DNA of 64,000 nt from Pseudoroseomonas aestuarii (GTDB lineage: Bacteria; Pseudomonadota; Alphaproteobacteria; Acetobacterales; Acetobacteraceae): NCBI RefSeq assembly GCF_042651065.1, contig NZ_JBHSCH010000006.1, positions 1 to 64,000 of the forward strand, read 5' to 3'. A program made the translations under genes and the position numbers. Of this stretch, positions 9,392 through 17,253 are shown in pieces. Positions within the stretch are counted from its first letter, which is position 1, and each line of letters opens with the position of its first letter. Below the pieces are notes generated by a model, which ran no database searches, was not told the DNA's origin, and saw only the letters and a program-made list of their open reading frames with translations.

Positions 9392-9727
9392 ATGGAACCC
9401 CGCATCACCAAGCCGGAGTTTGACTCCGCCATCCCCGCCGCCGCCTTCAACATGGACGAGGCGCGCTCCGTCGCTCTCGCGGCGATGCGTGCGCGGGATG
9501 AGGCGATCGGCCTTTGGATCCGCAAGGCGCTGACCAGGGCCTACCGCGCCGTGGTGGAATATCCGCAGCGCCGCCGCGTGCAGAACGAGCTGTCCCTGAT
9601 GACCGACCGCGAACTGTCCGACATCGGGCTGAGCCGTGGCGAGATCAGCCGCGTGTTCGACGGCGACTTCGAGGCCCAGGCCAGCCGCGCCGCCAACGCG
9701 CCGGCCAACAGCCGCAGCGCTGCCTGA
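9392..9727 (+). CDS. DUF1127 domain protein
   Basis: 111 residues. The segment VQNELSLMTDRELSDIGLSR is the DUF1127 (YjiS-like) signature: an Arg-rich helix then LxxMxDRELxDIGLxR. Small DUF1127 proteins are common and often highly expressed in alphaproteobacteria, with reported links to RNA metabolism and phosphate or stress responses. The exact role here is unknown. No convincing SD precedes the ATG; an in-frame ATG 21 codons further in (MDEARSVALAA) is an alternative start. Two strong hairpins follow. Confidence 0.8.
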   Translation: MEPRITKPEFDSAIPAAAFNMDEARSVALAAMRARDEAIGLWIRKALTRAYRAVVEYPQRRRVQNELSLMTDRELSDIGLSRGEISRVFDGDFEAQASRAANAPANSRSAA

Positions 9728-9748
9728 AAAAATCCGCACGCGGCACAG

Positions 9749-9773
9749 CAACTCCGGCCTCGGGCCGGAGTTG
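9749..9773 (+). terminator. Hairpin terminator after the DUF1127 gene
   Basis: Perfect 11-bp stem (9749-9759 with 9763-9773) with a TCG loop, 21 bp past the stop codon, followed by TTGC. The T-run is weak but the stem is strong. Confidence 0.65.
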
Positions 9774-9836
9774 TTGCACCAGAGACTAAGGGAACGGCGC
9801 TTCCTCCCCCCCTCCCCCCGGTGCCGCTCCCGACCA

Positions 9837-9872
9837 GAACCGCCCCGCATCCCCCCAGATGCGGGGCGGTTC
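9837..9872. terminator. 15-bp hairpin between the DUF1127 gene and prmA
   Basis: Perfect 15-bp stem (9837-9851 with 9858-9872) and a six-base C/A loop. On the plus strand it is followed by CATTTTC. It sits 5 bp past the prmA stop, between converging genes, and probably ends transcripts from one or both sides. Confidence 0.7.
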
Positions 9873-9877
9873 CATTT

Positions 9878-10765
9878 TCAGCGCTTGCGCAGCACCAGGG
9901 CCGACCAGGCGCCCTGGTCGATGCGCCGCTCCAGCACCATGCCGGCGCGGCGGTGCGCGGCCAGCACCATCCGCACCTGCGTGCCCAGCAGCCCGGCCAG
10001 GATGGCGGTGCCGCCCGGCGCCAGATGGTCCGACAGGCTCTTGGCCATGGCGCAGAGCGGCCGGGCCAGGATGTTGGCGAAGACCAGGTCGTAGGTGCCG
10101 GCGCGCACGCCGCGGTGGCGCCAGCCATCGGCCAGCCTGGCCTCCAGCAGGTTGCGCAGCCCGTTCATCCGCGCGTTCTCGGCGGCGATGCGCACGCTCC
10201 AGGGCTCGATATCGGTGGCCAGCACCTTGCGGTGCAACCGCTTGGCCGCGGCCATGGCCAGGATGCCCGAGCCGGTGCCAAGGTCGAGGATGCGGCGCGG
10301 CCGGCGGTGCGCCATGCCCTCGAAGCCAATCAGGCAGCCGCGCGTCGAGCCATGCTCGCCGGAGCCGAAGGCGAGGCCGGCATCCAGCCGCAGCACGGTG
10401 CGGCCATAGGTGACGGGGTTGGGCACGTGGCTGGGCCGGATCAGCACGCGGGCGCCGATCTCCTGCTCGGGGAAGGCCTGCACGGTGCGGGCCAGCCAGC
10501 CCTCCGCCTCCACCGGCGCGCGCTTCAGCTCGGGCATCTCGATGCCGGAGAGCGCCGAGGCCAGCACCAGGGCGGGCAGCAGCTCCTCGTCGCCCACGCC
10601 GGTCTCGCGCACCGCCTCCAGGCCCCAGGTGTCGGTCGGGTCGTCCTTGAAGTAGCCCACGGTGGGGCAGACGGTCTGCAGCGCCGCCTCGAAATGCGGC
10701 ACCGCCTCTTCCGGCAGGCCGTCGATGGTCAGGGTTTCCAGGGTCTGGGGATGGCGGCGGTTCAT
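9878..10765 (-). CDS. prmA: Ribosomal protein L11 methyltransferase PrmA
   Basis: 295 residues. The SAM-binding motif ILDLGTGSGILAMAAAK and the substrate/active-site segment YDLVFANILARPL (N-I-L-A) are diagnostic for PrmA, which trimethylates ribosomal protein L11. The segment RLDAGLAFGSGEHGSTR precedes motif I as in PrmA. The ATG overlaps the helicase stop by one base (TGATG), so it is translationally coupled to the upstream helicase gene. Confidence 0.95.
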   Translation of the reverse strand: MNRRHPQTLETLTIDGLPEEAVPHFEAALQTVCPTVGYFKDDPTDTWGLEAVRETGVGDEELLPALVLASALSGIEMPELKRAPVEAEGWLARTVQAFPEQEIGARVLIRPSHVPNPVTYGRTVLRLDAGLAFGSGEHGSTRGCLIGFEGMAHRRPRRILDLGTGSGILAMAAAKRLHRKVLATDIEPWSVRIAAENARMNGLRNLLEARLADGWRHRGVRAGTYDLVFANILARPLCAMAKSLSDHLAPGGTAILAGLLGTQVRMVLAAHRRAGMVLERRIDQGAWSALVLRKR

Positions 10766-12996
10766 CAGGCCTTTTCCACGAAGCTGTCGAGCACGCGCTT
10801 CCGCCCCGCCTTGTCGAATTCGACGTCCAGCTTGTTGTCGTCGGTGCTCACGACACGCCCATAGCCGAATTTCTGGTGAAAAACCCGCGTGCCGGGCGGG
10901 ATGGCGGCATTCTTCGCCGGCCGCTCAGAGACCTCCCAGGCGCCGGCCTCGATGATGCGTGGCTTGCGCGCCACCAGCGGGAACTGGCCGGAGAACACCG
11001 AGGGCGCCGCCATCATGCGGCTGCGCTCGGCCCGCGCGCCGCCCTCCTGCTCGATATGCTCGGGCGGCAGCTCCTCCAGGAAGCGACTGGGGATGGCGCT
11101 GCTCCAGTTGGCATAGAGCCGGCGGTTGGCGGCATGGCTGATGATGCAGCGTTTCCGCGCCCGGGTGATGCCGACATAGGCGAGGCGCCGCTCCTCCTCG
11201 AGCCCCTTGTCGCCGCTCTCGTCCAGCGAGCGCTGGTGCGGGAACAGCCCCTCCTCCCAGCCGGGGAGGAACACCGTGTCGAACTCCAGCCCCTTGGCGG
11301 CGTGCAGCGTCATCAGGCTGACCCGCTCGGCCTCGGGGGCTTGGTCGCTCTCCATCACCAGCGACACGTGCTCGAGGAAGCCGGCGAGCGTCTCGAACTC
11401 GCCGAGCGCCCGGATCAGCTCCTTCAGGTTCTCGAGCCGCCCGGGCGCCTCGGGCGACTTGTCCTGCTTCCACATCTCCGTGTAGCCGGATTCCTCCAGC
11501 AGGGTGGCGGCCACCACCACATGCCCCTCCCGCCCCAGCCCCTCGCGCCAGCGGGCGAAGCCTTCCAGCAGCTCGCGCAGCGCCTGGCGCGGCTTCGGGC
11601 GCAGCGCGCCCATCGCCGTCATCCGGTCCGCCGCCACCAGCAGCGGCACCCCCTCGGCGCGGGCGAGCTGGTGCATGGCGCGCAGCGCCGTGTCGCCCAG
11701 CCCACGCTTGGGGGTGTTGACGATACGCTCGAAGGCGAGGTCGTCCGCCGGCTGCTGCAGCACGCGCAGATAGGCCATGGCGTCGCGGATCTCGGCCCGC
11801 TCGTAGAATTTCAGCCCGCCCACCACGCGGTAGGGGATGCCGAGCGTGATCAGCCGCTCCTCGAAGGCGCGGGTCTGCGAGCCGGTGCGGACCAGGATGG
11901 CGATCTCGGCGAGGTTGTGCCCCTCCCGCCGCGCGGCCTCGATGCGGCCGCCCACCATGCGGGCCTCCTCCTCCGAATCCCACAGCGAGACGACGCGCAC
12001 CTTCTCGCCCCGCGAATCCTCCCGCCCCGGCCGCAGCGTCTTGCCCAGGCGGCCGCTGTTGCGGGCGATCAGCCCGGCGGCGGCGCCCAGGATGGGGGTG
12101 GTGGAGCGGTAGTTGGATTCGAGGCGCACGATGGTGGCGCCCGGGAAATCCTTCTCGAAGCGGAGGATGTTCTCGATCTCGGCGCCGCGCCAGGAATAGA
12201 TCGACTGGTCGTCATCGCCCACGCAGCAGATGTTGCGCTGCGAAGGGTCCTCCCGCTGGGCCAGCAGGCGCAGCCAGAGATACTGCACCAGGTTGGTGTC
12301 CTGGTACTCGTCCACCAGGATGTAGCGGAAGCGGCGGTGGTAGTCGGCCAGCACGTCCGGGTGGGTGCGCAGGATCTCCACCACATGCAGCATCAGGTCG
12401 CCGAAATCGGTGGCGTTCACCTGCCGCAGCCGTTCCTGGTAGGCGGCGTAGAGGCTGCGGGCGCGGTTGTTGGCGAAGTCCGAATCCTCGGCCGGGGTGA
12501 TGCGGGCCGGGGTGCAGCCGCGGTCCTTCCAGCGCTGGATGACGGCCATCAGCCCCTGCGGCGGCCAACGCTTCTGGTCCACCCCGGCGGCGTCCATCAC
12601 CTGCTTCAGCAGGCGCATCTGGTCGTCCGTGTCGAGGATGGTGAAGTTGCTGTCGAGCCCCACCAGCTCGGCATGGCGGCGCAGCATGCGGGCGCAGAGG
12701 GCGTGGAAGGTGCCGAGCCACAGCCCCTCCGCCGGCTGGCCGAGGATGGCGGAGACGCGCTCGCGCATCTCGCGCGCCGCCTTGTTGGTGAAGGTGACGG
12801 CCAGCACCTGGCTGGGGAAGGCCCGCCGCGTCATCAGGATATGGGCGAAGCGGGTGGTCAGCACCCGCGTCTTGCCGGTGCCGGCGCCGGCCAGCACCAG
12901 GAGCGGCCCGTCCACCGTCTCCACGGCGGCGCGCTGCTCGGGGTTCAGCCGGGCCAGGTAGTCGGCGGCGGCGGCGGAGGCGGGCATCGTCGTCAT
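10765..12996 (-). CDS. UvrD/PcrA-type ATP-dependent DNA helicase
   Basis: 743-residue superfamily 1A helicase. Motifs in order: Q-motif/LNPEQRAAVE, Walker A AGAGTGKT near residue 35, LAVTFTNKAAREM (Ia), LVDEYQDTN (II), CVGDDDQSIYSWRGA (III), LESNYRST (IV), SLMTLHAAKGLEFDTVFLPG (V), EERRLAYVGITRAR (VI). The C-terminal Tudor-like tail (IPPGTRVFHQKFGYGRVVS) is typical of UvrD/PcrA. It acts in nucleotide excision and mismatch repair. It lies between the pentapeptide gene (4-bp ATGA overlap) and prmA (1-bp overlap). Confidence 0.95.
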   Translation of the reverse strand: MTTMPASAAAADYLARLNPEQRAAVETVDGPLLVLAGAGTGKTRVLTTRFAHILMTRRAFPSQVLAVTFTNKAAREMRERVSAILGQPAEGLWLGTFHALCARMLRRHAELVGLDSNFTILDTDDQMRLLKQVMDAAGVDQKRWPPQGLMAVIQRWKDRGCTPARITPAEDSDFANNRARSLYAAYQERLRQVNATDFGDLMLHVVEILRTHPDVLADYHRRFRYILVDEYQDTNLVQYLWLRLLAQREDPSQRNICCVGDDDQSIYSWRGAEIENILRFEKDFPGATIVRLESNYRSTTPILGAAAGLIARNSGRLGKTLRPGREDSRGEKVRVVSLWDSEEEARMVGGRIEAARREGHNLAEIAILVRTGSQTRAFEERLITLGIPYRVVGGLKFYERAEIRDAMAYLRVLQQPADDLAFERIVNTPKRGLGDTALRAMHQLARAEGVPLLVAADRMTAMGALRPKPRQALRELLEGFARWREGLGREGHVVVAATLLEESGYTEMWKQDKSPEAPGRLENLKELIRALGEFETLAGFLEHVSLVMESDQAPEAERVSLMTLHAAKGLEFDTVFLPGWEEGLFPHQRSLDESGDKGLEEERRLAYVGITRARKRCIISHAANRRLYANWSSAIPSRFLEELPPEHIEQEGGARAERSRMMAAPSVFSGQFPLVARKPRIIEAGAWEVSERPAKNAAIPPGTRVFHQKFGYGRVVSTDDNKLDVEFDKAGRKRVLDSFVEKA

Positions 12997-13496
12997 TGGC
13001 AGAACCCCACGGAGCCGGCGGCGCAGCGCCGGGCGCCATCGACCCAGAGCGCGCCGTCCAGCGTGGCGGTGCCCAGGTCGGCGCCCGACAGCTCCGCCCC
13101 GGTCAGGTCGGCATCGGTCAGGTCGGCGCGGAAGAAGCGGGCGCCGCGCAGGTCGGCCCGCACGAAGCGGGCGCCGGCCAGCCGGGCGCGGGTGAACTCG
13201 GCGCCGCGCAGCACGGCGCCGGAGAAGTCGGCTCCTGTGGCATCGGCCGAGGTGAAGCGGGCGGAGGGCGCATCCGCCTTGACCAGCTTCGCCTGCCCCA
13301 GACGGGCCCGGGCGAAGCTGGCGTCGCGCAGCACGGCGCCGGTCAGGTCCACGCCGTGCAGGTCCTGCCCGTCCTGCAGGCAGCGTCGCCAGTCCACCCC
13401 GGGCGCGGGGGCGTCCGTGCAGGCCGCCGCGGCCGGGGCGGCGCCCAGCAGCAGGAGCAGGGGAAGGGCGAGGAGGGGCAGGATTGGCGAGGGCAC
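12993..13496 (-). CDS. Secreted pentapeptide-repeat protein
   Basis: 167 residues if translation starts at GTG 13496, which places a clear signal peptide at the N-terminus (MPSPILPLLALPLLLLLGA then AAAA, likely cut before CTDAP). The frame runs further upstream but that part overlaps the divergent transporter promoter. The mature part holds tandem A(D/N)LxX pentapeptides (LTGAVLRDASFARARLGQ, FVRADLRGARFFRADLTDAD), predicting a right-handed quadrilateral helix. Two or more Cys at the C-terminus (CAAGSVGFC) may form a disulfide. First gene of the helicase-prmA operon; its function is unknown. Confidence 0.8.
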   Translation of the reverse strand: MPSPILPLLALPLLLLLGAAPAAAACTDAPAPGVDWRRCLQDGQDLHGVDLTGAVLRDASFARARLGQAKLVKADAPSARFTSADATGADFSGAVLRGAEFTRARLAGARFVRADLRGARFFRADLTDADLTGAELSGADLGTATLDGALWVDGARRCAAGSVGFCQ

Positions 13497-13563
13497 AGGC
13501 TGGATATAGAACGGGTCACGAACGCGGCCAACCTCCGGCCGCTTGCCGGGAGGAGTCACCGCC

Positions 13564-14505
13564 ATTCTCAGCCTGCCGATCCGCGCCCTGGAATGGTCCG
13601 CACGGCAAGGTGGCGTGCTGCTGGCGGTGAGCATCTTCGCCGGCCTGCTCATCCCGCCGCTCGCCGCCGCCCTGCGCGAGGCGGTGACGCCGATCGTGGC
13701 GCTGCTGATGACGCTGGTGCTGCTGCGGGTCGATCCGGTGCAGGTGCTGGCCTATCTGCGGCGGCCGCTGCTGGTGGCGGCGCTGCTGGCCTGGCTGCTG
13801 CTGGGCTGCCCGCTGCTGGCCTTCGCCGTGACCCAGGCGGTGGGGCTGGACGGGCCGATGGGCGCGGGGCTGGTCATCGTCGCCACCGGCTGCGCCGCCA
13901 CCTCCTCCCCCGCCTTCGCCCGGCTGGTGGGGCTGGATGGGGAGGTGGCGCTGGTGGCCTCGCTGCTCTCCACCCTGCTGGTGCCCTTCACCGCGCCGCC
14001 GCTGGCGCTGGGGCTGCTGGGCATCGACCTCTCCATCACCGTGGCCGGGCTGATGGCGCGGCTGGCGCTGGTGGTGGGGCTGCCGCTGGTGGTCTCGCTG
14101 GCCATCCGGCAGATGGCCGGCCCGGCGCGCCTCGCCCGCTGGGGCGGCGCGGTGGATGGCGCGGTGGTGCTGCTGGTGGTGCTCTACGGCTTCGGCGTGA
14201 TGGATGGGGTGCTGGCGCTGCTGCTGGCCGAGCCGGGGCTGGTGCTGGGCGGCGTGGCCCTGGCCTTCGCCGGCTGCCTCGGCCTGAACCTGGCCACGGC
14301 GCTGGTCTTCCGCCCCGCGGGGCGGCGCCTCTCGCTCTCCGCCGGGCTGCTCTCGGGCAACCGCAACATGGCGCTCTACCTGGCGGTGATGCCGGCGAGC
14401 ACGGAGCCGCGCATCCTGCTGTTCTTCGTGCTCTGCCAGTTCCCGCTCTTCCTCAGCCCCTTCCTGCTGAAGCCGGTCTATGCCCGGCTGGCGCGGCGGG
14501 GCTGA
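13564..14505 (+). CDS. SBF/BASS-type (bile acid:sodium symporter-like) membrane transporter
   Basis: About 313 residues, nearly all hydrophobic, with roughly 9-10 transmembrane segments. Small-residue motifs such as ATGCAATSSPAFARL and LLSGNRNMALYL resemble the crossing helices of the BASS/SBF and related fold; the substrate is not predictable. No ATG lies near the N-terminus. A strong SD (GGGAGGAG, 13548-13555) lies exactly 8 bp before an in-frame ATT (13564), while the TTG at 13543 has no SD. ATT 13564 is therefore my preferred, unusual, start. It diverges from the pentapeptide gene. Confidence 0.7.
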   Translation: MLSLPIRALEWSARQGGVLLAVSIFAGLLIPPLAAALREAVTPIVALLMTLVLLRVDPVQVLAYLRRPLLVAALLAWLLLGCPLLAFAVTQAVGLDGPMGAGLVIVATGCAATSSPAFARLVGLDGEVALVASLLSTLLVPFTAPPLALGLLGIDLSITVAGLMARLALVVGLPLVVSLAIRQMAGPARLARWGGAVDGAVVLLVVLYGFGVMDGVLALLLAEPGLVLGGVALAFAGCLGLNLATALVFRPAGRRLSLSAGLLSGNRNMALYLAVMPASTEPRILLFFVLCQFPLFLSPFLLKPVYARLARRG

Positions 14506-14528
14506 AGGCCCCCCACGGGAGGGGGCCT
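14506..14528. terminator. Hairpin between the transporter and metF
   Basis: Eight-bp stem AGGCCCCC/GGGGGCCT with a 7-base loop, one base past the transporter stop and 5 bp from the metF stop. It is shared by two converging genes. There is no T-run. Confidence 0.5.
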
Positions 14529-14532
14529 CCGC

Positions 14533-15534
14533 TCAGGGCGCCGCCGCCACCTTCGGCCGGGCGCCCAGGATATGGGCGATGGCATAGGTCAGGTCGGCGC
14601 GGTTGAGGGTGTAGAAGTGGAACTCGTCCACGCCATTGGCCTGCAGCAGCCGCACCTGCTCGGCGGCCAGCGCGGCGGCCACCATGCGGCGGGTGTCCGG
14701 GTCGTCGTCCAGCCCCTCGAACAGCTTGCCCATCCAGCCCGGCACGCTGGCGCCGCACATGGCGGAGAATTTGCGCACCTGGTTGAAGTTGGAGACCGGC
14801 AGGATGCCCGGCACGATCGGCACGGTGATGCCGGCGGCGAGACAGCGGTCGAGGAAGCGCAGGAACACCTCGGTATCGAAGAAATACTGGGTGATGGCGC
14901 GGGTGGCGCCGGCGTCGATCTTGCGCTTCAGGTTGTCCAGGTCGTGCTGGGCGGAGCTGGCGGTGGGGTGGGTCTCCGGATAGGCGGCCACCGAGATCTC
15001 GAAGTCGCCGACCTTGCGCAGCCCGGCCACCAGATCGGCGGCGTAGGCGTAGCCATCGGGGTGGGGCACGTAGCCCGCCTCGCCGGCCGGGGCGTCGCCG
15101 CGCAGCGCCACGATATGGCGCACGCCATCGGCCCAGTAGCGGCGGGCGACGTCGTCCACCTCGCCGCGGCTGGCGCCGACGCAGGTCAGGTGCGCGGCCG
15201 GCGTCAGGCTGGTCTCCCGCACCAGGCGGGCGACGGTGGCGTGGGTGCGCTCCTGCGTGGTGCCGCCGGCGCCGTAGGTGACGGAGACGAAGCGCGGCGC
15301 CAGCGGCTCCAGCCGCCGCACGCAGGTCCAGAGCTGCTGCTCCAGCGCCTCGGTGCGGGGCGGGAAGAACTCGAAGGAGAGCGCGGGCGGGGGCAACTCG
15401 GTCGGCACGGGCAGGCCGGCCACGCGCGGGCCGGTCAACCAGCGCTGCAGGGTGCCCGGGGCACCCGTCTGGGAGGAGCCAAGCTGGGCGCCCTGCGGCG
15501 CTTCGGGGGCGGCGTGGTCGGCGAAGTGGTTCAT
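14533..15534 (-). CDS. metF: Methylenetetrahydrofolate reductase MetF
   Basis: About 333 residues. TIM-barrel flavoprotein reducing 5,10-methylene-THF to 5-methyl-THF for methionine synthesis. Visible family motifs: LSFEFFPPRT near the N-terminus (Glu of the active site), FVSVTYGAGGTT, HLTCVGASR, IVALRGDAP, KIDAGATRAITQYFFD, PIVPGILPVSNF and EFHFYTLNRADL at the end. The frame extends 15 codons upstream to a GTG at 15579; ATG 15534 (MNHFADHAAPEA) is preferred, though its GGGGGAGG lies only one base away. The first 35-40 residues are a variable extension. Confidence 0.93.
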   Translation of the reverse strand: MNHFADHAAPEAPQGAQLGSSQTGAPGTLQRWLTGPRVAGLPVPTELPPPALSFEFFPPRTEALEQQLWTCVRRLEPLAPRFVSVTYGAGGTTQERTHATVARLVRETSLTPAAHLTCVGASRGEVDDVARRYWADGVRHIVALRGDAPAGEAGYVPHPDGYAYAADLVAGLRKVGDFEISVAAYPETHPTASSAQHDLDNLKRKIDAGATRAITQYFFDTEVFLRFLDRCLAAGITVPIVPGILPVSNFNQVRKFSAMCGASVPGWMGKLFEGLDDDPDTRRMVAAALAAEQVRLLQANGVDEFHFYTLNRADLTYAIAHILGARPKVAAAP

Positions 15535-15708
15535 GCCTCCCCCATACTGCACCGGGCGATGGAAATGAATGCGGTACACGCACGGGGTTGTTTAAGCCAG
15601 CTTGGCCTTTAGATGTTCCTGGCATTCATCCCAGCATGTATGTTGCCGGCCAACCGCTCCCCCCTCTGCTCCCCCCAGCCTTCCCGACCCCCAGGAAACG
15701 CCCCGCCC

Positions 15709-16509
15709 ATGCACCCTTACCGCCGCCCGCTTCTTCTGCTGCTCGGCATGCTGGCCCTCTCGGCCTGCGCCACGCGTCCCCCAGCGAGCGAGCCCGAAGC
15801 CCTGGCGGAGTACGAGCAGACCAACGACCCGCTCGAGCCCTTCAACCGCACCATGTACACGGTGCATAACGGGATCGACACGGTGCTGCTGCGCCCGGCG
15901 GCGGAGGTCTACCGCTTCGTGCTGCCGCAGCCGGTCCGCACCGGCGTGGGCAACGTGCTGGCCAACCTGCGCAGCCCCGTCATCCTGCTGAACGATGGCC
16001 TGCAGGGCGAGACGCAGCGCTTCGGCACCACCCTCGGCCGGTTCCTGCTGAACACCACCCTGGGCGTCGGCGGCATCTTCGACGTGGCGAAGAATTTCGG
16101 CCTGCCCGGACACACCGAGGATTTCGGCCAGACCCTGGCGGTCTGGGGCCTGGGCGAAGGCCCGTTCCTGTTCATTCCGGTGCTAGGCCCGAGCAACCCG
16201 CGTGACCTGACGGGGTTTGGATTGGATATCGTCTCCAACCCGGTGACCTGGGTGGTCGCCAATGGCGACAACACGATAGAGAACATCGGCTATGGCATCA
16301 CCGGCCTGACCGTGCTCGACACCCGCGAAAGGCTGATCGAGACGATTGATTCGGTGAAGGAAACCAGCCTCGACCCGTATGCCACGTTCCGCAGCGCCTA
16401 TCGCCAGCGCCGCCAGTCGGAGATCCGCAACAGCGGTGCCAATCCGTCTTCCGGCAATGCCTGGGGCACGGGGCTCGGGACTGCGGGCAACCCGCCCGGC
16501 CGCAACTGA
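15709..16509 (+). CDS. mlaA: MlaA/VacJ phospholipid-transport lipoprotein
   Basis: 266 residues from ATG 15709. The N-terminus is a lipoprotein signal with lipobox LSAC (Cys20). Family signatures follow: NDPLEPFNRTMY, the LNDGLQGE and RFLLNTTLGVGGIFDVA stretches, and GPFLFIPVLGPSNPRD. MlaA is an outer-membrane ring protein that removes mislocalised phospholipids and passes them to periplasmic MlaC. The 32 upstream codons in the same frame are rejected because they would bury the signal peptide. mlaC lies 17 bp downstream; the MlaFEDB inner-membrane complex is not in this window. Confidence 0.93.
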   Translation: MHPYRRPLLLLLGMLALSACATRPPASEPEALAEYEQTNDPLEPFNRTMYTVHNGIDTVLLRPAAEVYRFVLPQPVRTGVGNVLANLRSPVILLNDGLQGETQRFGTTLGRFLLNTTLGVGGIFDVAKNFGLPGHTEDFGQTLAVWGLGEGPFLFIPVLGPSNPRDLTGFGLDIVSNPVTWVVANGDNTIENIGYGITGLTVLDTRERLIETIDSVKETSLDPYATFRSAYRQRRQSEIRNSGANPSSGNAWGTGLGTAGNPPGRN

Positions 16510-16526
16510 GCGGGCTTGAACACAAG

Positions 16527-17174
16527 ATGAGACAGAACAGGATGCACCGCCGTTCCCTGCTGGCCGCCGCATGGGCTGCCCCCTTCTCCATGGTCGCGCT
16601 CGGAAGCTCCCCGGCGCGCGCGGAGATGGACATCAACCGCGCCGCCAACTTCATCGAGGCCACTGGCCAGGAGCTGGTGGGCGCCCTCAACTCCCGCGCG
16701 CCCGTGGCCGAGCGCCGGCAACGTGTGGCCGCGATCCTGCGCCGCGCCGTGGATGTGGAGGGGGTGGGCCGCTTCATCCTCGGCCGCTGGTGGCGCACCG
16801 CCTCCCCGGCGGAGCAGCAGGAATACATGAAGCTGTTCGAGGAGACGCTGATCCGCAATCTCTCCGCCCGCTTCGGCGAGTATGAGGGCGTGCGCTTCAG
16901 CCTGGGCCGTAGCCAGCAGCGCACCGAGGACGACGCGCTGGTGAACACCGTCATCGAGCGCCCCAACACCGCCCCGTTCAGCCTCGACTGGCGGGTGGGC
17001 GAGGTGGGCGGCCAGCCGCGCGTGGTGGACGTGATCGCGGAAGGCACCTCCCTGCGGCTCACCCAGCGCAGCGAGTACTCCGCCGTGATCAGCCGCAATG
17101 GCGGCCAGGTTTCCGCCCTGCTGGATGCCATGCGGCGCCAGGTGGCGGCGCTGGCGGCGCGCGAGAACCCCTGA
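16527..17174 (+). CDS. mlaC: Periplasmic phospholipid-binding protein MlaC-like
   Basis: 215 residues with an N-terminal export signal (HRRSLLAAAWAAPFSMVALG... cut near PARAEM; an R-R pair makes Tat export possible). The MlaC/Ttg2D family pattern is visible: FILGRWWRTASPAEQQEYM, LFEETLIRNLSARF, and VVDVIAEGTSLRLTQRSEYSAVI near the end. The protein shuttles phospholipid between outer-membrane MlaA and the inner-membrane Mla complex. A second ATG at 16542 (MHRRSLL) is an equally plausible start. Likely co-transcribed with mlaA. Confidence 0.88.
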   Translation: MRQNRMHRRSLLAAAWAAPFSMVALGSSPARAEMDINRAANFIEATGQELVGALNSRAPVAERRQRVAAILRRAVDVEGVGRFILGRWWRTASPAEQQEYMKLFEETLIRNLSARFGEYEGVRFSLGRSQQRTEDDALVNTVIERPNTAPFSLDWRVGEVGGQPRVVDVIAEGTSLRLTQRSEYSAVISRNGGQVSALLDAMRRQVAALAARENP

Positions 17175-17182
17175 GGACCTTC

Positions 17183-17230
17183 CGGCGGCCATCCGCCAGG
17201 GCGGCGCTGCCCCCTGGCGGATGGCCGCCG
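17183..17230. terminator. 19-bp hairpin between mlaC and the methyltransferase gene
   Basis: A perfect 19-bp stem (17183-17201 with 17212-17230) with a 10-base loop lies between two converging genes (stops at 17174 and 17254). No T-run. Its core (GCCAGGG...CCCCTGGC) recalls the second hairpin of the 20891-20948 repeat, so it may be a relative of that family. Confidence 0.6.
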
Positions 17231-17253
17231 CTTCCGGGCGTTGTTCCGCCCGT

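Noticed and set aside
15535..15708. A SAM- or SAH-type riboswitch before metF
   Set aside because: The region between metF and mlaA shows no recognisable riboswitch core; only weak promoter-like words were seen.
17183..17230. Could the 19-bp hairpin be a third full copy of the double-hairpin repeat?
   Set aside because: Only the GCCAGGG/CCCCTGGC core is shared; the GACACTGTC hairpin and GGGGTCC lead are missing, so it is listed as a related hairpin, not as a copy.
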